A stretch of DNA of 64,000 nucleotides from G963667675 sp963667675 (GTDB taxonomy: Bacteria > Chloroflexota > Dehalococcoidia > Lucifugimonadales > UBA3495), in NCBI GenBank assembly GCA_963667675.1, contig OY763929.1:806001-870000 (forward strand), in the 5' to 3' direction. The translations under genes and the position numbers were made by a program. Below, piece by piece: positions 8,454 to 17,164 of the stretch. Each line of letters starts with the position of its first letter. Position 1 is the first letter of the stretch. A model generated the notes under the pieces. It ran no database searches. It saw only the letters and a program-made list of their open reading frames with translations, and was not told the DNA's origin.

Positions 8454-8527
8454 GGGTCACCTTCCTTGAGGTTGCCGGGGCCTGTCTCCTCTGGCTCCTC
8501 GAAAAGAGTAGAACGCGATAGCCCGCC

Positions 8528-9088
8528 CTACCCCTGCCTCGCCGCCGGCTGGCGGGGCTGGGGCCGGTTCTTGCTGCCGCCGCGACGCCGCTTGCGGCGG
8601 TTGCCGCCGGGGGGTTGAGGGGGTGCGCTCCGCTGGTAGTTGCGGCCGAACTTGAGCTTCTTCATCTCCTCCTCGATGAGGAAGAAGTCGCTCTTGGGCA
8701 GCAGGTGGAGGTTGCCCTGGAAGGCCATGTACCATTCCTCGGGCGGCCAGCGGCGGATGTAGTCCAGCCGGGGCGCCAGCAGGTTGGCGTTGATGTATTG
8801 GTGTTCTTCCAGGACCACTTCAGGCTTGATATTGATGCGGTAGGGCCAGCGGGCCCGGCCTTCCGGCTGCCACGTGGGGGTGTCGTCTTCGACGTAGGAA
8901 GAAGTGGCGGTGGCGGTGGCGGTGAACCTGCGGGAGCCGTAGACGTAGAACAGAATGCGGTCGCCCGACCCGATTCTCTGGATTTTGCGCCGGTGATAGC
9001 CCTTCAAGCCCTGGACGGTGAATCCCAGTTCGCGGGTGATTTCGAAATTCTCGGGGCTGGTGACTATCATCCAATAGTTCTGGGCCAT
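8528..9088 (-). CDS. EVE domain protein with basic C-terminal tail
   Basis: 186 residues. The N-terminal 140 residues match the EVE (PUA-like) fold: NYWMIVTSPENFEIT, RIGSGDRILFYVYGSRRF and a closing segment with PKSDFFLIEEEM. EVE domains bind modified bases in DNA or RNA and occur with restriction genes. The last 40 residues are Arg/Pro/Gly-rich (RRKRRRGGSKNRPQPRQP), likely a nucleic-acid-contacting tail. The ATG at 9088 has GGTAAGG just upstream and begins at the conserved first strand; a TTG at 9100 is possible. Confidence 0.88.
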   Translation of the reverse strand: MAQNYWMIVTSPENFEITRELGFTVQGLKGYHRRKIQRIGSGDRILFYVYGSRRFTATATATSSYVEDDTPTWQPEGRARWPYRINIKPEVVLEEHQYINANLLAPRLDYIRRWPPEEWYMAFQGNLHLLPKSDFFLIEEEMKKLKFGRNYQRSAPPQPPGGNRRKRRRGGSKNRPQPRQPAARQG

Positions 9089-9225
9089 AACCTTACCCAA
9101 ACCCTGGCGTAAACGAGGGCATCAACCAGGCCCACTTACGCCGGGGATTTTGTTGGGCATTATATCATTCCGGGCCGGACACCATGGTCTCGGAGTTTGC
9201 CCTTTTTGTGCGGCGATTGGCATCG

Positions 9226-9255
9226 TTGTGCGGGCCAGCCGGTTTGGTGTAACAT
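9226..9255 (+). promoter_or_regulatory. Promoter for the thiolase-like gene
   Basis: TTGTGC (9226-9231), an 18-base spacer and TAACAT (9250-9255), about 75 bases before the ATG at 9332. Fits the pattern seen elsewhere in the window. Confidence 0.4.
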
Positions 9256-9331
9256 TGGTCGCGCTCAGAGGCCAGGCCAACAGCGTCTGTGCCGGCAGCA
9301 CAATCAGGCCCAGTCTCCTGGAGAGTAAAGC

Positions 9332-10507
9332 ATGAGTTCAACGGCGTTGAATGACCGTCAAGTCGCCATCGTTGGTGTGGCGGAGTCCGACCAGATGGGC
9401 ACCGTGCCCGACAAGTCGTCCCTGCAGCACCACGCCGAGGCGGCCCACAACGCCCTGGAGGACGCGGGCCTCAGCAAAAGCGACGTAAACGGCCTGTTCA
9501 CCGCCGGCTTCTCCACGCTGACCACCGGCGAGTACCTGGGCATCCATCCGGGGTTCACCGACAGCACTTCGGTGGGGGGCGCCTCCTTTGTCATTCATGT
9601 GGCCCACGCGGTGGCCGCCATCAAGGCCGGGTATTGCGACGTTGCGCTCATTACCCACGGCGAGGCCGGACGCTCAAACCGGGGCAGGGCCGGCGCGGAC
9701 CCCAACCAGCCTTCGCAGCAATACGAAGTCCCCTACGGGATCATGGGCCCTCCAATCAGCTATTCCCTGGCTTGCTCCCGGTACATGCACGAGTACGGCG
9801 AGGAGCGGACCAGGCAGGGCATGGCCGAAATCGCGGTGGCCACTCGCAAGTGGGCCAACCTGAACCCCAAGGCGGTGATGCACGAGACGACCATGTCGTT
9901 CGACGAATATCACGCATCGAGATGGGTCTCCTGGCCCTTTCACCTATTCGACTGCTGCCTGGTGACCGACTCCGGCGCGGCCGTGGTGGTCACCACCGCC
10001 GAGCGGGCCAAGAGCTGCCGCAAGGAGCCGGTGTGGATACTTGGAGCAGCGGAAGGCCACGACCACAGCATGGTCAGCCAGATGCCGTCGCTCACGTCCA
10101 TGATTGCCAGGGAGACCGGCCCCAAGGCTTTGGCCAGGGCTGGGGTGACCCACCAGGACCTGGACTTGGCAATGATTTACGACTCCTTCACCTATACGGT
10201 CATGCTCACGCTGGAAGGCCTGGGGTTCTGCGAGCCGGGCGAGGCCGCCGATTTCGTCGCCGGCCAGCGCACCGCTCCCGGCGGGGACTTCCCGCTGAAC
10301 ACCAGTGGCGGAGGGCTGTCGTACACCCATCCGGGGATGTACGGCATCTTCCTGCTGGTGGAGGCCGTGCGCCAGTTGCGCGGCGAGTGCGGAGACCGGC
10401 AGGTGAAACGCAAGAGCGACGCCAGCCGGAACGCCAAGACCGCCGTGGTCAACGGCACCGGCGGCTTCCTATCCTCCACCGGAACAGTCGTCCTGGCGAC
10501 AGACTAA
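9332..10507 (+). CDS. Thiolase-like (SCP2-thiolase family) protein
   Basis: 391 residues with the thiolase fold: RQVAIVGVAESDQMG at the start, GYCDVALITHGEAG, YDSFTYTVMLTLEGLGFC, and LNTSGGGLSYTHPGMYG near the end. In true thiolases a nucleophilic Cys follows the first half-domain motif; here the matching stretch is STSVGGASF with no Cys, while the His of the C-terminal motif is kept. Such members are common beside acyl-CoA genes, often paired with a small zinc-ribbon OB protein, which is not present here. Substrate unknown; probably acyl-CoA related. Only this gene lies between its own promoter and the Xer gene. Confidence 0.85.
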   Translation: MSSTALNDRQVAIVGVAESDQMGTVPDKSSLQHHAEAAHNALEDAGLSKSDVNGLFTAGFSTLTTGEYLGIHPGFTDSTSVGGASFVIHVAHAVAAIKAGYCDVALITHGEAGRSNRGRAGADPNQPSQQYEVPYGIMGPPISYSLACSRYMHEYGEERTRQGMAEIAVATRKWANLNPKAVMHETTMSFDEYHASRWVSWPFHLFDCCLVTDSGAAVVVTTAERAKSCRKEPVWILGAAEGHDHSMVSQMPSLTSMIARETGPKALARAGVTHQDLDLAMIYDSFTYTVMLTLEGLGFCEPGEAADFVAGQRTAPGGDFPLNTSGGGLSYTHPGMYGIFLLVEAVRQLRGECGDRQVKRKSDASRNAKTAVVNGTGGFLSSTGTVVLATD

Positions 10508-10712
10508 GCCGCCGTTCCCCTCCTCGATTTCTCCCAAACCTGCGCGACCGAAAATTGCGCAAACCGGCCATTTTTGGTTCATGCCGCCTATTAAGGGCCC
10601 CCGCGGCGATGTGCTAGACTCTGGAAATTAAGAACGCTGGGATGGCCTTTTAGCCGCCATCTCATCTTGTTACGCCGACGGCTTGTACGTCGATGGCGAA
10701 AGGATACGGCCC

Positions 10713-11633
10713 ATGGACCGCGATATTACCGCTTTTTTGCAGCACCTCATTGTCGAAAAAGGCTTCTCCCAGAACACCGCCGAGGCTTACCGCAACGACC
10801 TGAACCAGTTCTGGGAATTCCTCCAGAAGAGACGCAACGGCAACGGCTCATCCAACGGCGGCTACCCCTGGTCTTCAGTAGACCTGGACTCGTTCAACGA
10901 ATACATAGTCGACCTCCGCGGGCGCAAGGGCTATCGCGACACGACTACGGCCAGGAAAGTAGCGTCCATAAGGTCCTTTTTTGGCTTCCTGTTTGAAAAC
11001 GGCGCCATCCACCAGGACCCCACCGAATCCCTGGGATCTCCCAGGGTGGGCAGGTCTCTGCCCAAGTTCCTTTCTAAAGAGGACGTGACCCGGCTGTTGG
11101 ACGCCGCCTGCAAGGACTCCGGCAACGAAGCCCGGAGAGACGCGGCGATATTGGAGTTGCTCTACGCCACCGGTCTGCGGGTAGGAGAGTTGGTCTCTCT
11201 CAACGTGGCGGACATCGATCTCCAGGAGTCCTATATCCGGTGCTGGGGCAAGGGCTCCAAGGAACGCATAGTCCATCTATACCCCAAGGCCGTCAAGGAA
11301 TTGAAACAGTACCTGACCCTTATCAGGCCGAACCTGTTGAAGAATCGCAATGGCGAAACGGCCCTCTTCGTCAACCACCGAGGTGAGCGCTTGACCCGGC
11401 AATGGGTCTGGAACATTCTCAAGAACTACGGGGCCAAGGCGGGCATCCAGCAGCAAATCACGCCGCACACCCTGCGTCACAGCTTTGCAACACATCTCCT
11501 GGAGAACGGCGCTTCTCTGCGCCACGTGCAGGAGCTCCTGGGCCACTCCAGCATTTCCACCACCCAGGTCTACACTCACCTTACCGACCACCAACTGCAT
11601 AAGGAATACGAGGTGAGCCACCCCAGGGCCTAG
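10713..11633 (+). CDS. Tyrosine recombinase, XerC/XerD type
   Basis: 306 residues. N-terminal SAM-like DNA-binding domain (IVEKGFSQNTAEAYRNDL) and C-terminal catalytic domain with the full set: Arg156 in GLRVGEL, Lys180 in GKGSKERIV, His252 and Arg255 in HTLRHSF, His278 in LLGHSS and the nucleophile Tyr287 in TQVYTHL. Resolves chromosome dimers at dif with its partner at the septum. Length and motif spacing fit housekeeping Xer rather than a phage integrase, and no mobile element surrounds it. ATG 10713 has AAAGGA upstream; the frame opens at TTG 10683. Whether it is XerC or XerD cannot be told; XerD-like is slightly favoured. Confidence 0.93.
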   Translation: MDRDITAFLQHLIVEKGFSQNTAEAYRNDLNQFWEFLQKRRNGNGSSNGGYPWSSVDLDSFNEYIVDLRGRKGYRDTTTARKVASIRSFFGFLFENGAIHQDPTESLGSPRVGRSLPKFLSKEDVTRLLDAACKDSGNEARRDAAILELLYATGLRVGELVSLNVADIDLQESYIRCWGKGSKERIVHLYPKAVKELKQYLTLIRPNLLKNRNGETALFVNHRGERLTRQWVWNILKNYGAKAGIQQQITPHTLRHSFATHLLENGASLRHVQELLGHSSISTTQVYTHLTDHQLHKEYEVSHPRA

Positions 11634-11678
11634 GCAACGGCGCACGCGATCCCAGCGAATCCGAGATGTACCGGAAAG

Positions 11679-11711
11679 AATGGGCAGCCACTATGGGCGG
11701 CTGCCCATTTT
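11679..11711 (+). terminator. Rho-independent terminator after the xer gene
   Basis: Perfect 11-base arms, AATGGGCAGCC and GGCTGCCCATT, around a 9-base loop, ending in TTTT. It lies 45 bases after the xer stop and separates it from the next operon. Confidence 0.85.
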
Positions 11712-11808
11712 CGCGATTTGCTGCTATAGTATTCGGTGTCGGGCCGGCGACGCGTGAACATTAGGCCCCTTGCTTTTTGACCGCCGACCCAACAGGAGGT
11801 AGGTCCCT

Positions 11809-12180
11809 ATGCCTGGTAAAGCGCGGCGGGTAGCGTCACGTCAAGCGCAACTCAGCCGCAGAAGAAGAAAGCAGCAAAGAGGCGGCCCCGTTCCACAGCC
11901 GGCCGTCCAAGTGCCTGTAGACGCGGACGGCAACCAGACTGAAGCGGCCGCTGTGCCAACGGCGGCGCCGACGCCTGCCGCGGCCGCTCCTGCCCCAGCG
12001 GCCAGACCTGCCGCGGCCGCTGCTGCGGCAACCCAGCCGGCTGCTCCAGCCAGAAGGCCGGTTACGTACAGGGGAGAGCGGTTGGCCGTTTCCAACTACG
12101 TCGGGCGCGAACTGCGGCGCATACTCATGTTGGCTTCGGTGGTGCTGGCCGCAATCATCGTTCTCGGTATATTAGTCTAG
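11809..12180 (+). CDS. Small tail-anchored membrane protein, Ala/Pro-rich
   Basis: 123 residues in three parts: a strongly basic start (SRQAQLSRRRRKQQRGG), a low-complexity Ala/Pro linker (residues 45-82), and one C-terminal hydrophobic helix (ILMLASVVLAAIIVLGILV) preceded by Arg residues. A perfect AGGAGG precedes the ATG, so the gene is well translated. The layout suggests a tail-anchored protein with a cytoplasmic basic domain that could bind nucleic acid. It ends 6 bases before uvrC and shares its transcript. I know no named family for it. Confidence 0.75.
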   Translation: MPGKARRVASRQAQLSRRRRKQQRGGPVPQPAVQVPVDADGNQTEAAAVPTAAPTPAAAAPAPAARPAAAAAAATQPAAPARRPVTYRGERLAVSNYVGRELRRILMLASVVLAAIIVLGILV

Positions 12181-12186
12181 AGAACA

Positions 12187-14061
12187 ATGCCCCTCCCCCT
12201 CATCGAGCAGCGGTTGCGGGTCACCCCGGAACGGCCCGGGGTGTACCTGATGAAAGACGCCAACGGCAGCGTCCTGTACGTGGGCAAAGCCAGCGTCCTG
12301 AGCAACCGCCTGCGCACCTACTTCGGAGCTCCATCCGCCCAATCTTCCAAGACCCGCCGCATGATGGGGCATGTCCACGACTTCGAGTACATCGTCACCG
12401 ACAGCGAGGCGGAAGCCCTGATCCTGGAAAACACCCTGATCAAGCGTTACCGGCCCCGCTACAACGCCCGGCTCAAAGACGACAAGACTTACCCGTACCT
12501 GAAGATAGACCTGGCCGAGGAGTTTCCCAGGGTGTACATCACCCGGAGAGTGAGCCGGGACGGGGCGCGGTACTTCGGGCCCTTCGCCACCGCCGGGACG
12601 GTCCGCAAGACGATGGACCTGGTGAAGCGGCTGTTCCCGTACCGGTCATGCACCAAGACCATCACCGGGACCGACCCCCGGCCGTGCCTGGAGTACTACA
12701 TCAACCGCTGCGTGGCTCCATGCACCGGATACGCCAACCGGGACGAGTACGCCAAGGTAATCGAGCAGGTAGTCCAGTTCATGGAGGGAGATGCCGAGGC
12801 CGTCACCGAGGACTTGAGGATGAACATGGAAGCGGCGGCGGAACGGCTGGAGTTCGAGCGGGCCGCGGTGCTGCGAGACCGGATACGCAGCGTCGAAAAA
12901 GTAGCCGAAGAGCAACGAATCAAGGTTGATTCCAATCCAATAAGCGACATGGACCTGTTGGCCGTGGCCCAGGGGACCAATGAGTCTTGGGTCGAGGTGT
13001 TCTTCATCCGGCACAACAAGCTCATCGGCCGGGACCACTTCATCATGGAGGGCACCCAGGACGAATCGCCAGGCCTGGTGCTGGGCCAGTTCATCAAGCA
13101 GTTCTACCAGTCGGCGGCCAACATACCGCCGCGAGTGCTGGTGCAACACACCCTGGAAGACGCGGAAGTCATCCAGGAATGGCTGCGGGGACTGCGACAG
13201 AAGCCGGTGCGGTTGCTGCGGCCGCAGCGGGGCGTACACAAGCAACTGATCGACACCGTCGCCGAGAACGCGGCGCAAGGCCTGGCCCAGCACAGGGTAA
13301 AGTGGCTGGACAACGCCGACCTGACGCAGCAGGCAATGGAGGAATTGCAGGAGGAACTGAGCCTGCCCGCCCTGCCCCACCGGATGGAATGCTACGACAT
13401 TTCGCACATCCAGGGGAGCAACTCCGTCGGGAGCATGGTGGTATTCGAGAACGGCAGGCCCAAGCCGGCCCATTACCGCCGTTTCAAGGTCAAGTCGGTG
13501 GAGGGCGTTGACGACTACGAAAGCATGCGGGAGGTGTTGCGCCGCCGCTTCAAGCGTCTCGGCCAGGCCAAGGCGTCCCAGCGGGGGGCGGACGATACTC
13601 CCTTGACCGGAGCCAGCGAAGGAGAAGCGTGGGGAATACTGCCGGACTTGGTGCTGATCGACGGCGGAAAAGGACAGCTTTCCGCGGCGTTGGGCGTCTT
13701 GTTGGAGTTGGGACTGGACGACATTCCATTGGCCTCTCTGGCCAAGGAAAACGAATGGATCTTCGTTCCCCACAGCCAGGAGCCCATCGAGTTGCCGCGG
13801 AACTCGCAAGGCCTGTACCTGGCGCAGCGGATCCGCGACGAGGCGCACCGCTTCGCCATCACCTACCACCGGAACCGCCGCAGCAAGAGCAGCCTCCGCT
13901 CCCCCATCGACATGGTCAGCGGCATAGGTCCCAAGCGCAAACGCATGTTGATGCGCCGTTTCGGGAACCTGCAGGGAATCAAAGAGGCCTCGGTTGAGGA
14001 CATCGCTTCGGTGCCGGGCCTGACCCGCTCGCTGGCCCTTCTCCTGAAGCAGAGCATCTAG
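12187..14061 (+). CDS. uvrC: Excinuclease ABC subunit C
   Basis: Makes both incisions in nucleotide excision repair with UvrAB. Domains in order: GIY-YIG nuclease (residues 10-95, with PGVYLMKDANGSVLYVGKAS), the UvrB-interacting UVR motif near 205-235 (EAAAERLEFERAAVLRDRIR), the RNase H-like second nuclease with CYDISHIQGSNSVGSMVVFE and LVLIDGGKGQL, and C-terminal helix-hairpin-helix repeats (GIGPKRKRMLMRRF). Length 624 is usual. No strong ribosome binding site is visible; the 6-base gap after the preceding small gene suggests coupling. Confidence 0.97.
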   Translation: MPLPLIEQRLRVTPERPGVYLMKDANGSVLYVGKASVLSNRLRTYFGAPSAQSSKTRRMMGHVHDFEYIVTDSEAEALILENTLIKRYRPRYNARLKDDKTYPYLKIDLAEEFPRVYITRRVSRDGARYFGPFATAGTVRKTMDLVKRLFPYRSCTKTITGTDPRPCLEYYINRCVAPCTGYANRDEYAKVIEQVVQFMEGDAEAVTEDLRMNMEAAAERLEFERAAVLRDRIRSVEKVAEEQRIKVDSNPISDMDLLAVAQGTNESWVEVFFIRHNKLIGRDHFIMEGTQDESPGLVLGQFIKQFYQSAANIPPRVLVQHTLEDAEVIQEWLRGLRQKPVRLLRPQRGVHKQLIDTVAENAAQGLAQHRVKWLDNADLTQQAMEELQEELSLPALPHRMECYDISHIQGSNSVGSMVVFENGRPKPAHYRRFKVKSVEGVDDYESMREVLRRRFKRLGQAKASQRGADDTPLTGASEGEAWGILPDLVLIDGGKGQLSAALGVLLELGLDDIPLASLAKENEWIFVPHSQEPIELPRNSQGLYLAQRIRDEAHRFAITYHRNRRSKSSLRSPIDMVSGIGPKRKRMLMRRFGNLQGIKEASVEDIASVPGLTRSLALLLKQSI

Positions 14062-14214
14062 GACCGGCAGGTTGCCGGCAGACTTTGCGATGCCGCCTTG
14101 GCCTGTGATCCAGCAGGTACGGTCCTGGGTTGAACTGCTTCTAAAGGCGGGGGTTGCCTAAGGAGTACCCATCCAGTACCATTCTGGCATCGCAGGCCGG
14201 GACAGCCGTAGCAC

Positions 14215-14889
14215 ATGGTCAAAGTTTCCATCAACCTTCCCAATTCGACGCAAATCAGCTTCGAGGCCGACGCCGATGAGATCGCCCAAGGCGTGGTGGG
14301 CGCCGTGCTGCGGGACTTGCCCCCAGACCTGATGAACCACGTTCAGGTCACGGATGGCCAGTCTCCCAACGGTCCGCCGCCGGCTCCGGCAGAGGCGACG
14401 GACGACGGGGCCGACAGTGACGAGGCGGTCTCAGACGCGGGTTCGCCAGAGCCGGAGACGGGCGTTGGAGAGGCCACTGCCGAGGAGGACGAAGACCCGA
14501 CGCCTCCGGCCGTCAACACTAACGACATGCCAAGAACGGCGGAGATGGCCCCACAATCGCCTGCACCAAGGACCGCGGTGGGAGACCTCCGGTCACGCGG
14601 AGAAGAAAGCTCCTTTGCTGAGTTCTGCCGCTCGGCCAGTCCCATGGGGGACATGCGGCGGGTGGTGGTGGCCGCCGAGGGCGCCAGCCGGATATTGGGG
14701 ATGGTCAGTGTCGACGCCGAAGACCTGGCCAGGCTGTTCGACCTGGCCGGCTGGCGGAGGGCCCACAACTTTACCCAGACCCTGCGCAACGCCGCCCGGG
14801 ACAGGTTCCGCTGGCTGGAACGAGTCCCAGGGCGCGCCGGGCGGTACTCAGTTACCGACCTCGGCAGGTCGGCCATTCTGGGCCAATAG
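14215..14889 (+). CDS. Unknown protein with acidic linker and winged-helix-like C-terminus
   Basis: 224 residues. Residues 1-45 form a short ordered domain (MVKVSINLPNSTQISFEAD), residues 50-140 are Pro/Glu/Asp-rich and probably disordered, and the last 75 residues resemble a winged helix: AGWRRAHNFTQTLRNAARDR then ERVPGRAGRYSVTDLGRSA. No named family is recognised. It lies alone between uvrC and an aldehyde dehydrogenase; the 150 bases before it include a small GC-rich hairpin (CCGGCAGGTTGCCGG) but no clear promoter. A regulatory or DNA-binding role is a guess from the C-terminus. Confidence 0.65.
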   Translation: MVKVSINLPNSTQISFEADADEIAQGVVGAVLRDLPPDLMNHVQVTDGQSPNGPPPAPAEATDDGADSDEAVSDAGSPEPETGVGEATAEEDEDPTPPAVNTNDMPRTAEMAPQSPAPRTAVGDLRSRGEESSFAEFCRSASPMGDMRRVVVAAEGASRILGMVSVDAEDLARLFDLAGWRRAHNFTQTLRNAARDRFRWLERVPGRAGRYSVTDLGRSAILGQ

Positions 14890-14935
14890 CCGTCTGTTCA
14901 ACACGATTAGATAAGTCACCTTAGGAGAGCACGCC

Positions 14936-16348
14936 ATGAAAATGTACGTAAACGGGAAGTGGACGGAGGGGGAGCAATCTACTCCGGTGTTCAATCCATA
15001 CGATCAAACGGTGGTGGACACTGTACCCAGGGCCACGGCAGCCGAGGTCGACCTAGCCATCACTAGCGCGGCGCGCGGCGCCGAGGTGATGGCCGCAACG
15101 ACCGCCTATGAGCGCTACGCCATCTTGCGCCGGGCGGCGGACTTGATGGAGGAGCGACTCGAAGACCTGGCTCGGACCATCACCCTGGAAGAGGGCAAGA
15201 TAATCTTCGAGGCTCGGGTCGAGGTGCAGCGGGCCATTCAGACGATGACCCTGTCGGCTGAGGAGGCCAAGCGTCTTTACGGCGAGACGCTGCCGTTGGA
15301 CTCCGCTCCCAGCGCCCAGGGCCAGTTCGGGTTCACCATCAGGGTGCCCGTGGGCGTGGTGGCGGCCATCGCTCCCTTCAACTTCCCCCTCAACCTGGTC
15401 TGTCACAAGATCGGCCCGGCCTTGGCCGCCGGCAACTCGGTGGTGCTCAAGCCGGCCGGGGACACCCCCCTCTCGGCCTTGAAGATGACCGAGGTGCTGC
15501 TAGACGCCGGCCTGCCAGAAGAGGGCATCCAGTGCGTCACCGGCTCCGGGGCAGAGATCGGCGACATCCTGACGGGAGATCCCAGGGTCAGGAAGATAAC
15601 CTTCACCGGCAGCATGGAGGTCGGCGACCGAATCTGCCGGAACGCCGGCATCAAGAAGGTGACGATGGAGCTGGGATCCAACAGCCCCTTGATCGTCATG
15701 TCCGACGCCGACCTGGACAAGGTAGCGGCGGCCACGGTGGCCGGCGGTTTTGCCAACGCCGGCCAGGTATGCATTTCGACCCAGCGGGTACTGGCCGACC
15801 AACGGATTTACGCAGACTTCCTGGATGCCCTTGTGGCCCCCACGGAGGCCTTCGCCACCGGGGACCCGCTGGCGGAAGGCACCAAGATGGGGCCCATGAT
15901 CCGGGCCGGAGATGCCGAGCGAGTGGGCCAGTGGATCGGCGAGGCGGTGGAACAGGGCGCCCGCGTCGTCACCGGCGGCGACCACGAGGGGACGCTGCAC
16001 GCGCCCACGGTGGTGGCCGACGCCACGCCCGACATGCTGATCTCGCGAGAGGAGTTGTTCGGCCCGGCGGTGGCGGTCAGCGCGTTCAACGACATCGACG
16101 AGGCCATTTCCATGGCCAACGACACCAGGTTCGGCCTGTCCGCGGGCATCTTCACCCAGAACATTGACTGGGCCATGCGCTTCGCCAGAGAGGTGCATTC
16201 GGGCAATCTCCACATCAACTCGTCGCCCCTGTGGCGGGTGGACATGATGCCCTACGGCGGCCTGAAGGACAGCGGCATGGGCAAGGAAGGCCCCAGCTAC
16301 GCCGTGTCGGAGATGACCGAACTCAAGATGGTGGTGATGCACCTTTAG
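14936..16348 (+). CDS. NAD(P)-dependent aldehyde dehydrogenase
   Basis: 470 residues of the ALDH superfamily. Cofactor-binding PFNFPLNLVCHKIGPALAAG and KPAGDTPLSAL, the general base Glu in VTMELGSNSP, and the nucleophilic Cys in GQVCISTQRV are all present, as is the C-terminal YGGLKDSGMGKEGP. Overall it resembles the lactaldehyde / succinate-semialdehyde / phosphonoacetaldehyde type rather than betaine aldehyde dehydrogenase; the substrate cannot be fixed. TTAGGAG precedes the ATG. The PIG-L gene follows after 59 bases on the same strand. Confidence 0.94.
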   Translation: MKMYVNGKWTEGEQSTPVFNPYDQTVVDTVPRATAAEVDLAITSAARGAEVMAATTAYERYAILRRAADLMEERLEDLARTITLEEGKIIFEARVEVQRAIQTMTLSAEEAKRLYGETLPLDSAPSAQGQFGFTIRVPVGVVAAIAPFNFPLNLVCHKIGPALAAGNSVVLKPAGDTPLSALKMTEVLLDAGLPEEGIQCVTGSGAEIGDILTGDPRVRKITFTGSMEVGDRICRNAGIKKVTMELGSNSPLIVMSDADLDKVAAATVAGGFANAGQVCISTQRVLADQRIYADFLDALVAPTEAFATGDPLAEGTKMGPMIRAGDAERVGQWIGEAVEQGARVVTGGDHEGTLHAPTVVADATPDMLISREELFGPAVAVSAFNDIDEAISMANDTRFGLSAGIFTQNIDWAMRFAREVHSGNLHINSSPLWRVDMMPYGGLKDSGMGKEGPSYAVSEMTELKMVVMHL

Positions 16349-16407
16349 AGATTATCGGAGCCGACAGCGGCCTCACTAAGTGAACCAGCGGAGACACAAT
16401 TAAAGAT

Positions 16408-17151
16408 ATGGAGATAGTTGCCGACCCGCCTCGCCGGGTGCTGGCGGTTACGCCCCACCCCGACGATTGCGAGGGCGGTTGCGGCGGGGCCCTGGCCAGG
16501 TGGATTAAGGAAGCGGGCACCGAAGCCGTGGTGGTGCTGTGCACCAACGGCGACAAGGGCACCTCCGACCGGGACATGCGGCCGGAGCGGCTGGCCGCCA
16601 TCCGCGAGCGCGAACAGCAGGAAGCCTCGGACGTTCTTGGCGTCAAGGAAGTGGTCTTTCTGTCTCATCCCGACGGCGGCCTGGAAGACACCATGTTGTT
16701 CCGCGGCCAGATCGTAAGGGAAATCCGCCGCCACAAGCCTGACGCGGTGGTCTGCATCGACCCCTATCGGAGCCGCAGCCACACCCACCGGGACCACCGG
16801 ATAAGCGGGCAGGTAACGGTGGACGCGGCGTTCACCTACGCCTGGAGCTACCTGCACTTCCCGGAACAGATAACCGACGAGGGGCTGGAGCCTCACCAAG
16901 TAAGGGAAGCCTACCTATGGGGAGGCGAGGCCCCAAACGCCTACGTGGACATCGAAGATTACGTGGACATGAAGGCGGAGTCCCTGGGCAAACACGCCAG
17001 CCAGATGAATTCCGACCCTATCAGGAGAAGGGAAATCATACGGGAATGGGCCGCCCGCCACGGCAAGGCGGTGGGACTGCACTACGCCGAGCAGTTCCGG
17101 CGGGTGCCGTTCGACCTGGGATCGCTGGCCTGCCGGCTGATGAACCTGTAG
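16408..17151 (+). CDS. PIG-L (LmbE-like) family deacetylase
   Basis: 247 residues. Zinc-binding motif HPDD (residues 17-20) followed by GCGGALARW, the second motif HTHRDHR, and a helical C-terminus. The family removes N-acetyl groups from sugars such as GlcNAc-inositol or bacillithiol precursors. Here it follows an aldehyde dehydrogenase. In view of the PimA-like and inositol-linked genes elsewhere in the window a GlcNAc-linked substrate is possible, but this is inference. Confidence 0.9.
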   Translation: MEIVADPPRRVLAVTPHPDDCEGGCGGALARWIKEAGTEAVVVLCTNGDKGTSDRDMRPERLAAIREREQQEASDVLGVKEVVFLSHPDGGLEDTMLFRGQIVREIRRHKPDAVVCIDPYRSRSHTHRDHRISGQVTVDAAFTYAWSYLHFPEQITDEGLEPHQVREAYLWGGEAPNAYVDIEDYVDMKAESLGKHASQMNSDPIRRREIIREWAARHGKAVGLHYAEQFRRVPFDLGSLACRLMNL

Positions 17152-17164
17152 CCGCAGGCCGCGC

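Noticed and set aside
10713..11633. Phage or integron integrase
   Set aside because: Length, motif spacing and surroundings fit housekeeping XerC/XerD; no attachment repeats or cassette array.
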